A stretch of DNA of 64,000 nt from Paralvinella palmiformis (Eukaryota; Annelida; Polychaeta; Terebellida; Alvinellidae), in the NCBI GenBank assembly GCA_025642065.1, contig JAODUP010000833.1, forward strand, positions 113,718-177,717. Reading direction: 5' to 3'. A program made the translations under genes and the position numbers. Of the stretch, positions 55,127-64,000 are shown one piece after another. Each line of letters begins with the position of its first letter. Position 1 is the stretch's first letter. The notes beneath the pieces were generated by a model. That model was not told the DNA's origin. It did no database searches and worked only from the letters and a program-made list of their open reading frames with translations.

Positions 55127-57899
55127 TTCATTGTAGTAATTAGCTTATTTCTAGATATAACCGTGTGATATAAATAACGCTTTTAGAAATTACTATGATG
55201 ACTGAGAAAATGTAATTCCGGGCGATTAATATAGATTGAGGCATCTATTTAAACTGTTAGTTATTCATATACCGTAACACATTTAAGACAATAAATGACA
55301 TTACAACGGAGTATAACAGACTGCATCATACTTCGACACGTCACAGTATATTAAACTGACGGAGCTGACCCTAATCTCCGTATAATGAGCAGCAAAATTT
55401 CAAAATATAAATTTTAAGCAATGGGAACCTCATTCTGTTATTTCAATCGTGTGGACATTACAAACAATCGGTTCAGTCTTGTGACATACGCCAGGATGTT
55501 AAACACGACTTGTGCTCGGAGCAAGTAACGTCTGCTTCTGTCCAATTGTATCGTCTGCCCCCAGCGCTGTATTTTAATTGCCACACGACTACTTTGATGT
55601 ACACGAAGGAATGTGTTCCTCTGAACTAGCTGCCTAAGTCCCAGTGTCTGTCTCACAACAAAATACAGCCGACAAAGGCCAGGCAAAACGTGTAGCTGGT
55701 GCTGATTTTGGTACGTGCGCTCTGAAGTGCTTTTATTTCTCCATACACTGTACATAAAAGACATATGTACACACACACACACACATATATATTTTAAAAA
55801 AAATCCATGATACAATATTTGCATATACAGAGAGGTAACACCATTAAGTGATTAACCTTATAGGGTGAGAACCCATGGCAATAGTATTAATTATTTGATA
55901 TACAAGACAAGAGATGAGTAGAGAGGGAATCAGGGGATAGAGTGTACTTTTATGTTAGACTTGTACACCAGAAATACCCTTCTGTTCATGTGTTGCTGAC
56001 ATCATTATATATAGAGCGTCAGCGTAGTAGTTAATTATAGGGGTCTTTACTCCGACACTATCTTCGGGGGATTTCCGTCCTTCTGAACTTCCGTACCTCT
56101 TACTTCATCATACAGTAATCACAATGAAAACTTGGCTAGGAAACAAGGCAAATCAACGAAAGCTATAATTCGACATTGGCCTATAATCTGAGGCTACAGC
56201 AGTAGGATGTGGCAATTTTATTTGACATCTTGGGTTGTATTTAGATTTTATGAAGACGAATTGCCAGCCACAAGTCGGCGGATAAGTCGATTTGTTTGTT
56301 TGGCTCGCCTTGTTCTTTGTGGGATTGTTGTTTTCGAACGAGCCAACTGGGTCACTACCTGAAATAGGAATTGAGCCGTCTTTAAAAATAGGCGCCTTAC
56401 CTTTCATACACAACCATGCATTCAGAACTGAACGGACAACCAACGTCTTCGATCTAAATTACGAAGAACCCTGTACGTCGTTGCAATCTTATATTTATTG
56501 GTAATGCTATTTCTGTAATTCCAATTTCTTGGAACGGGACCTTCATAATAACACATCACGAAGGAAACAACACAGATATAGCGAATAAGTGAAGTGGACG
56601 TTGTTATTGTGGGGAATCAATCGATTAAACTAATCTCTGTTCTGAAATTGTCGGCGGTAAATGATCGAAGTCCGCTACACTCCGTCTATCGTAAGCACTT
56701 ACGATCTAGTTCGATCCTCATCAAAGGAATAGAGATATTGGCAAGTGTTTAACATCTTACATTCAAGCCGGAGTAAACTAACTGCACCACAGCAATTTCG
56801 ATCGGTGGCTGGTGAGTGAGTGCGTTAGTGAGTGAGTGAGCGAGCGGGCGGTTTGTTTAGTAGCTCCCTACGGAAGTATGCCATCAATATTGGTGTCCTA
56901 AACATTGCGCCGCTATAGCAACAACGGCAGCAGTTCTAAGGATTTTAGCACTTTTTTCTAGTATGTGTACCTCTAAATATGGACGATAAAATTTGAAGAG
57001 CATATTTCATCTCGTAGTTGTTAAGTCACAGAATCTACAGTGATTCCTTTCGTCCAACGCGTTATTCACTTTGTGTTAAGTATTTATTTGTTTTAAAAAC
57101 CCAATAAGGCATACTTCAGAAGTATTTTCAATAGACCTCCAGTGTTGTCTGCATCTTGGGGGGGGGGATATCCATTCATAAAAAATCAAGCCTCGGCCCG
57201 ATCAACTCCTTTCCGTAAGAAAGCATAGCCACTTGGATCTAACAAAAGTCATCACTGACTTGACATATATACAATTGTCGTAATAGGGGTAGGCCTACCT
57301 ATTGATGAACTACAGCGATAAATTGATAACTCAGGTACAACTGACGGACATCAACTGTTTGATTGTCAACATACTCTCTAAACCTAAACTACGCCCGGTA
57401 GGCAAACGTTAGCACGCGCGATGTTACTTTCGCCAAACACAGCTCACCACGAGAAACGTTCGCTGAAAGTAAAACATGTCGGATCAGATTTCGAAAGAGA
57501 ATGCTGAAAGACAAATTAAACAACAATACAATTATTTCTTGTTCCATATCGGGACGGAGTGCGGAAGCCGGACGGAACCCGTTTAGCATAAATATTCGAC
57601 GACTGTACCCAGCTAGTGATTGGCTGTGACCAATATTGGCAATGGGCGACAGCCGGGTGGTCTCTACCCCAAATTTCAACGACAACAGCGCGTGAAAATA
57701 ACGATTATAAAGATGAAATCGCGGCTAAACACAGCGTCGATCTAGAGGTCCGCTATGGGAACACAAACGGTAATAAACAAACCACCTCGTATTAAAAATG
57801 GCCCTGGACGGTGAATGCAGCATCTGATAAAGAGCTGTCGAGAGGTTCATACTGGCCATGATGTTAGTGATAAGGACGTTCGTTTAGTTGGAGACGAGC

Positions 57900-58317
57900 G
57901 CTGTACGAGCTTAATATATGTCGTAATGATATAAACGTACGCTTATCGAAAGCGTCAACATACCTTTGACCGAGCAAACGTTACCAGTTACATCGATGTT
58001 GGTGTCATTTATAAGCCGACAGCTGACTGAAGGGTATCCGCAGAAACACGGAACAAGGTAATAAGTCGAATCGACACGATACGCGGATCGTATTGGGGGC
58101 GTGCGTGCGTACGCGCGCCCGCGTTGACGGAACACTTCGCTGCTTTATCGAGGAAGTAGCCTGCCAACATCACGTCAGTTGATAAACTCCCTCTAGGCTT
58201 CTGTCACTTCATCCAGGTACAGAAATCCAGATAAGTTGGCCAAAGCTGTCGTTTTTCGATCATACGTACCCCATAGATAAGCGAAAGGCGCTTTATTTCG
58301 CGCCTGCAATAGCCGCC
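57900..58317 (+). promoter_or_regulatory. CpG-rich 5' flank of the macrodomain gene
   Basis: This stretch is much richer in CG dinucleotides than the surrounding AT-rich DNA, with GCGTGCGTGCGTACGCGCGC near 58100. No TATA box was evident. It probably contains the promoter and 5' UTR. Inferred from composition and position. Confidence 0.45.
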
Positions 58318-59437
58318 ATGACCGATCGAGGAACTCGAGTCGTCGACGTCAACACGATATTCAGCAAGTCGAGCAGGTCACTGCCGCCGATACCCAATCA
58401 ACATCCGCTCACAGAACGGACCGGAAGTTTGAAAGATGATGGCGTCGAAAACGATGACGCCGACCCGTTGGATCGACGGCAGCTGACGCTGACCCGCGCG
58501 AAAGAGGGCGACACGGAACAGGTGTACTTCAACGCCGGCCACGGCGGGCTCGGCTTCGGGATGAAGAAAAGCAAGGAAGCGATGCGGCTGCCGGATCACG
58601 TCTACACCTATCTGGTCGCCTGTATGCCGGCTCATCTGGGCCACAGCATCGACGACGGGGTTCTGACGTCCAAGCCGTCCTCGTCACAACAGGACTGTGT
58701 TCGGGTCGACGTCTATAACACCACGCAGGAAAAGGCCGACGCCAACCTCAGCCGCCTGAACGTCCTCTGTGGTAGCATCATCGACTCTCTGAATACGGTG
58801 CCGCTCGGGGCGCGCATCACGAGCAAACACTTGGACGCCATCGAGGAGTTGACCAACCACTTCAAGTGCGCCATCATGAGGAAGGCGAATCACGCAAAGC
58901 TTGTTTGCAAGTCGTGCCAGGTCGAGGAAATCACTCGCTGGTTGGAGAACAGAATCGGCGAGCGGATACACGACCAAGGAGAGTCCATTACCGCCGACGA
59001 CACGAACGACATCCCGATACCTGCTCGCGGAAGCGGCTTCCGTGTCAACGGAAAGTGTCACGTCTACCCACAAGTGAACGACATCACCAAACTGCGCGTT
59101 GACGTTATTGTCAATCCAGCCAATGGGAAGCTGAATAACAGGGGAGATTTGTCCAGTAGGATAGCTAACTTTGGTGGACCCGTTTTTATTGTGGCCTGTC
59201 ATAATCATGTCTTGAAACATGGCCCCGTGTCCGCATCAAAAGTGGTGTGCACACAGCCGGGAAATCTAACATGTCGATGCGTGCTACACGCCGTACTGCC
59301 TCCGGGCCCTGGCGACGTTAGGTCGAAGAAAAAACCCGACAAATGCGAGAAAGGTATCGAGAAAATGTTTAAAAGTGTCCTGAAAAACCTCGACAAAAAG
59401 AAAACGCGAGATGCAGCAATGCCGCTGATGGCTCTAG
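58318..59437 (+). CDS. Macrodomain protein coding exon 1
   Basis: Residues 1-373. It includes the unrecognised N-terminal region and the first two thirds of the macrodomain, ending AAMPLMAL. The frame stays open past the donor to a TGA-free 407-residue product, but that read-through tail does not resemble a macrodomain end, whereas exon 2 does. Confidence 0.87.
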
Positions 59438-59982
59438 GTAAGATATTCCAACCTAAACGAGGGCCTTATATCACAGACCTGGAGCGGCGAGATCCTATTC
59501 CAGTGCTGTCCGTCACTGTGGGATGTTTCATCCTTCGATAAAAGCTATAGCCTTCTCATTTTTCTAGTCCTCACGGCTATTAGTCCCTTGTGCGAACGGG
59601 TCGATATTAAATAATTTAATATCAATTTAACTGTACTCAAAAGTTTAGTTTTAGGTTAGTATTAGTTGGCTTCTGTTGATAATACAAGTCTCTGCTTAAA
59701 TTATTCAGTCTTCACTCTTTTTTTTCTGATGTAAAACATTTACTTATTAACAATCAAATCGTAAACTAATAGCAAGACGATTTTTTTTTTTGGGGGGGGA
59801 ACAGGAATAAACCACAAATTTACCTTACAACTGTTCGTCGTCCGAGAGGACAACATCGCTTTGCTTCATCCCATTCGACACCCCCCCCCCCCACCCTAAC
59901 ATCGATCTTGCCTCTAAAACTAATCAGAATCTGTGCCAGCCTCTGAACAAAGGCGTGTTTACGAATTCCTATCTTATCATTC

Positions 59983-60076
<94 letters not shown>

Positions 60077-62123
60077 GCATAGATCTGTAATTTACTGCTT
60101 CACCACTGGGACTAATTCTAAATAAATTTACAATATATGGCATATTGAGCGGAGAAAACCTTGCCAGTTGCCCTGTTGGATGACAACAAACTCCTCCTAC
60201 TATAATGTCAATGCCGGGATTTGAACCTCCAGTACAACATGAGCACGAGTATGAAAGTCCCACGCTCTTTACCCACTAGGCCATAGAGGAGGTTATATAC
60301 TATTATTAGTATTAGTATTAAATATACCATTGGTAAATCCTTAATTCCCCCAAATTATCTGATAGATCAATTGCTTTGTGAACGAAACTAGGCCATATTC
60401 AGTTAAAACAGCCAGCGGTTGCTCTATAAAGATGACATTCTCTTAGATACGTCGGTATCGTATGTTGTACGATACAATACAAGATATTCCAGTGTTACTT
60501 TTGCCTTTTAATGTTGCGTCAGTCATTGCTCCCCATACTGTACCGCGCGTAATATATATATATATATATTATCGACTTTGTAGTCATGTAGGCTTGCAGA
60601 GACGGGCGAGGTGATACAAGACGATGGTACAGATGTGCACTGTTATCGCAATCTCTTCACCGTAGAAATAATACTGGCCTGATTGTACTTAACACTGTAT
60701 AGATTAACTAGCAGATAGCAAAATGCTGTTAGGCTGAAGTGATTTCAGGGCTGACGCTCGCGAACGCTTGTCCGGCCGGGGTCTGAACTCGGATGCTGTA
60801 CAGCTCTGGCCAACCGCAATTACCAGTTGGCCATATGGATGATGATTGTTGATCGATGTTTTACGGCCACCTTTGTGCACAAGGTAGGCTAAATGGGCCG
60901 AGCGCGACCTCCAAAGTTAATGAAGAGAAGTAAAAGATGAAACGCCCTTCAGATATGTCCACGCCGAGATTCGAACGCGGGTGGTCGTGCTCTGTGATCC
61001 AACAGGCTACCGCTAGACCACGAAGGCACCCCTATGGAACGTAAGCACTTGGCCCAACAAAAACAAACGCCGACCAATGATACCCAAGCGTGTTACAGGC
61101 AATGAATGACCTGTTGTGTTTTACTTTTTATGCAAAAGTTAACAAAACAAATACACTCGATAGAACGTATTTTGCTTCCGACGAACTGTTGTCCTCACAG
61201 TAGTATCTGCCGAACGGGTATGTTCGCAGACGAATGTTAGCCTATTGAAAATGACCCTGAAAATGTTTTTAATCAATTCAGCTGAAAAGTTGAAATCATG
61301 CATGGAATTGTAAAATTGTAATATTGCTAGATCCACTACTAATATTATTATTGTTATTATTATTATTATATGACCCACGCTCTTTAAATGAGTCGCATTT
61401 AATTGTTTATCGGTCCTCAGCTCCCACAGGCGTATACAACGAGCACCTATCTGACTGTTATCCCAACACATTGTCATTTACCAAAGCCAGATAGTCGGTC
61501 ACCTGACACGAGGACGTCTTCTCATTAACATAATTATAACCAATGTCGTGAGTTATATTAGTTGTGTTGGTCTAGCAGTAGAGCGCTAACTCTTTGGTCA
61601 AAGCACTCTGGTTCGGTACCTGTTCGAAACCCAGAATCGGCATTAATTTTGGGCCTTACATCATCGTAATTGGCTGGCCAAGATAAATGCTCCTGATTGT
61701 GTGGGTTAGTGAGTTGGTGAGTGAGTGAGTGAGTGAGTGAGTGAGTCGACGGATCCGACTGATCGAATCACCCACTCAGTCACTAACATACAAGTACGCG
61801 TAAGGCTGTAGAGTTTTTCTAAACATATTGAACGCCAGTTAGTCGGTGCGTGTCTGTGCGTGTGTGCGAGCGTGTATAAAGCTACCTAGTTTTTTCTCTC
61901 TCCATTTTCAGAGATTAACGGCATAAAGTCGACTGTGGTTGTAAGCAGATTAGTTAAAGCCCTAACAGTTTACAAATGGCGACATCACAGCGCCGACAGC
62001 CCGCTGAAGTTGTACGTCGTAGACAATAGCGAGATCTATATCAATGTTTTAATCAAACTGTTGGAAAAGGAATCCGAAAAACAGACGAACAAAAAGAAGA
62101 AATCCAGAGTGGAGAGACTGTAG
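58318..62123 (+). CDS. Macrodomain-containing protein, two exons, 443 aa
   Basis: Macrodomains bind or cleave ADP-ribose; in animals similar modules occur in PARP9/PARP14-type proteins, but no PARP catalytic domain is present here. Exon 1 is 58318-59437 and exon 2 is 61912-62123, joined CTAG|GTAAGA to TTTTCAG|AG, in phase. Residues 1-245 are unrecognised, with possible alpha/beta KH-like segments around 120-225. The macrodomain spans about 247-430: VDVIVNPANG at 261-270 is the family signature, FGG at 285-287, and after the splice NGIKSTVVV. Loop 1 has GD (276-277) where GG is usual; loop 2 has ALE (372-374) where a Gly-x-Gly is usual. The C-terminus is basic (KKKKS 434-438). The start codon sits in a strong GCCGCCATGA context. 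Exon 1 is GC-rich up to about 59105 and then becomes AT-richer. The two-exon structure is well supported; function is not. Confidence 0.85.
59984..60076. repeat. AT/GA microsatellite
   Basis: (TA)n to 60022, then (GA)n to 60075, in the macrodomain gene intron. Confidence 0.95.
60089..60292 (-). mobile_element. SINE-D copy (tRNA-derived)
   Basis: Minus-strand head ATGGCCTAGTGGGTAAAG and GGTTCAAATCCCGGC. The body ends in CCCAGTGGTGAAGCAG. A second copy lies at 49895-50040. Confidence 0.7.
60837..61032 (-). mobile_element. SINE-A copy
   Basis: Minus-strand full-length copy in the macrodomain gene intron. Head CGTGGTCTAGCGGTAGCC near 61020, tail with TAAAACATCGATC near 60850. Confidence 0.85.
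61560..61750 (+). mobile_element. tRNA-derived SINE-E with GAGT tail
   Basis: TTGGTCTAGCAGTAGAGCGC box A and CTGTTCGAAACCC box B, a roughly 100-bp body, and a (GTGA)n tail at 61715-61745. In the macrodomain gene intron. Confidence 0.55.
61912..62123 (+). CDS. Macrodomain protein coding exon 2 (terminal)
   Basis: Residues 374-443 and the TAG stop: EINGIKSTVVVSRLVKAL, then LKLYVVDNSEIYINVLIKLL, the usual last helix and strand of a macrodomain, followed by a lysine-rich tail. A polypyrimidine tract (TTTTTTCTCTCTCC) precedes the TTTTCAG acceptor. Confidence 0.83.
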
Positions 62124-62606
62124 ATGTATGGATTCAACTGCATTTCAATTCAACCTTTTCCCAGAAATATCAAAATCAACCACGCTACGTTTCGGTATTA
62201 TGAAATGAAAGTGCTTGAAAACGTTTGACCACCTGACGAATATGTTTGGATTAAGTTTAGCTGATAATATTTTTTTATAAATATTTCTGATAAATAGATG
62301 TGGTCTTATTATTATTACCACTAAATGATTATTTTAAACCAAATTTGATATAGCACTCTTTAAAAAAAAGAAAAGCCGCCTTCATTGTTGATGTGTTAAA
62401 GCGTGGATTCTTGAAGTTATGTTTTATGTATTACATAGAAGAATTAAAGAATGAAAAATAACTATATATATATATATATATATATAATGTATATCATAAA
62501 TATATATATAGCATTACCTTGTAATATTTGAAGTCTTAATAGTCTGCCATAAGATCTAGCCGTGACACCTTTTTTCCTTGATATATCTATCTTGGCGATG
62601 GCATAT

Positions 62607-62612
62607 AATAAA
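62607..62612 (+). promoter_or_regulatory. Candidate polyadenylation signal of the macrodomain gene
   Basis: AATAAA about 480 bp after the stop. Weak evidence in AT-rich DNA. Confidence 0.35.
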
Positions 62613-62788
62613 CTTGTATAAAATATCGTCCATTACATCGAGAGTCGGTCATACTTCCCGCCAAGTATAGAGTGGCTATACTTAGCTATACTTCCCCTTA
62701 ACGTTGTGTGTAAGATTTGGCTAAAATGTACTCGTGCAATCATCCTGGATGACATTCATATTTTGTATTTGAGCGTGTGTGTTTTAAG

Positions 62789-62795
<7 letters not shown>

Positions 62796-62861
<66 letters not shown>

Positions 62862-62862
62862 G
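62796..62862. repeat. AT/GT microsatellite
   Basis: (AT)n then (GT)n, past the macrodomain gene. Confidence 0.95.
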
Positions 62863-63389
62863 TGTGTTTGTGTGCGTTGGCACTGGCTCAGAACATTAAA
62901 ACCTATAACATCCTTTAAAATATGTACCTCCATTAATCTATAGATAATTAAATCAATACATAATTGAATTTATGCATTCAAAAAAGTACACATCTATACA
63001 TTCGTAGACCTATATATATATCTGGGCTACCCACCAGCCCGTGGGGCCCAGATAATCCGCTTTTCGCACGTGACAAATATGTCACGCCCACAAGGAAGTG
63101 GTTGGTGTAGTCTACGCACAAAAAGAGGAAGCAAACCAAAAAGTACCATTTGACACCACAGCTCGCAATTAATAACACGTGCATGTGGTTCAATAGTACG
63201 TTAACATATATACAGGATACATACTGACACCACAGTTTACATTCAGCAGTAATTTGCTGTGACTCAAGGATAACCTATACATATAATTATTTCGATACCA
63301 CAGAGGCTGATCCCAGCCCCTTTCTGGGTTCGAATAGCTAAATAAAACCTACCTATATCAACCATACAGATAGATGTCCGATAGGTTCG

Positions 63390-63700
63390 CCGTCGCCAAG
63401 TTGTTTGACCCAACCAACATAACAGTTTCAGTTGAGCAGACGACAAACGTGTGTCGTTTCCAGTATCGACGTCACCAAGTTGTTAGCCGATCAGGATGAA
63501 AATTTGTGCTCTCGGCTAACCAAAATAACAGTTTTGGTTGAACTGTTACCCGATCAGGGTGTGCTTTAATGAACTGTCGGCGCTCTAAGCAACATACCAG
63601 TTTCAGTTGAACGCCAAGTTGTTACCCGATCGGGATGAAAATGTGTGCCTTTTATCAGCTCTCGGCACACTAACCAACACAACAGTTTCAGAACAACACA
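63390..63700. repeat. Degenerate minisatellite near the right edge
   Basis: About four units of 70-110 bp sharing CCAAGTTGTTACCCGATCAG, GATGAAAATGTGTGC, CTCGGC and AACAGTTTCAGTTGA. Confidence 0.75.
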
Positions 63701-64000
63701 TCATAATGTTAGGTCGTGTGCACTACCTATATATGGAAGCAGTGAAGTGACTCAAAAAATAAAGTAGCAATACTGTACAATGGATTATTACTCGACTACA
63801 ACGAAATATCGTCTCAATTCTGAGTAAATACTATGATTAACTCAAACCTAATAGCTAATCCTCACACGTTTCCGTTCATCACTTAGTGAACGTTCATCCA
63901 CGACTAATTTAGTGTCCCTAAGTATATGCAGTTAGGTGTGGTGGGATCTAAATTAAAGCGCCTATCCCGATCTATTTGACTATTATCAGAAAATTTTTGC

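Larger units (their letters stand above)
51589..57899. other. Region between P5CS and the macrodomain gene
   Basis: No gene supported. Contains microsatellites, a dispersed repeat (54661-54897), a SINE-A fragment and a GAGT tract. Minus-strand open frames at 55438-55824 (128 aa), 56153-56443 and 57389-57685 match nothing I recognise. The first ends in a low-complexity (CA)n and (TA)n start, so only its lower part (55438-55740) is of interest. Confidence 0.5.
59438..61911. other. Intron of the macrodomain gene
   Basis: Contains poly-G/poly-C runs near 59790 and 59880, an AT/GA microsatellite, and SINE-D, SINE-A and SINE-E copies. Minus-strand frames here derive from the repeats. Confidence 0.65.
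62124..64000. other. Right flank, no gene recognised
   Basis: 3' UTR of the macrodomain gene, AT/GT microsatellites and the minisatellite at 63390-63700. No coding exon recognised up to the edge. Confidence 0.6.

Noticed and set aside
58684..59220. 178-codon minus-strand open frame opposite the macrodomain gene
   Set aside because: An antisense shadow of a GC-rich coding exon; residue pattern is unlike a real protein, and the plus strand has the macrodomain signature.
59820..60263. 147-codon minus-strand frame
   Set aside because: Made of poly-C, AT/GA microsatellite and SINE-D sequence.

Overview
The window looks like AT-rich nuclear DNA from an invertebrate animal. It has long introns, many dinucleotide microsatellites, several tRNA-derived SINE families, LINE remnants, Tc1, hAT-like and pogo-like DNA transposons, and canonical GT-AG splicing. 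The gene content and repeat style suggest a mollusc, possibly a gastropod. That placement is inference; the sequence gives no direct species marker.

Three protein-coding genes can be assembled exon by exon. On the minus strand, 25787 down to 3131, is SMYD5, a SET/MYND protein methyltransferase of 12 coding exons and 382 aa. On the plus strand, 32033-51588, is ALDH18A1, delta-1-pyrroline-5-carboxylate synthase (P5CS), of 14 coding exons and 771 aa. On the plus strand, 58318-62123, is a two-exon gene for a 443-aa macrodomain protein that I cannot assign to a named family member. SMYD5 and P5CS are arranged head to head, with about 6.2 kb of transposon-filled DNA between their start codons.

The most interesting observation is in P5CS. 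The reading frame is intact across all 14 exons, yet the cysteine nucleophile of the glutamyl-phosphate reductase half is a serine (Ser593). The glycine-rich active-site loop of the glutamate kinase half is also replaced by Cys-Val-Glu-Ser (288-291). Most other substrate- and nucleotide-binding residues are kept. This suggests a conserved but catalytically altered paralogue rather than a decayed pseudogene. The macrodomain protein likewise keeps its fold signature but has non-canonical residues in both ADP-ribose-binding loops, and its large first exon shows a sharp change in base composition.

The rest is mostly mobile DNA. It includes SINE families named here A-E (several copies have clear target-site duplications), a dead Tc1 element split by a SINE, two hAT-like elements (one with a 35-bp perfect palindrome, one with an 8-bp target duplication), two pogo-like elements sharing terminal repeats, three LINE remnants, a PHD-finger transposon-type remnant in SMYD5 intron 1, and several minisatellites. 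Regions 1-2860, 51589-58317 and 62124-64000 hold no gene I can support.
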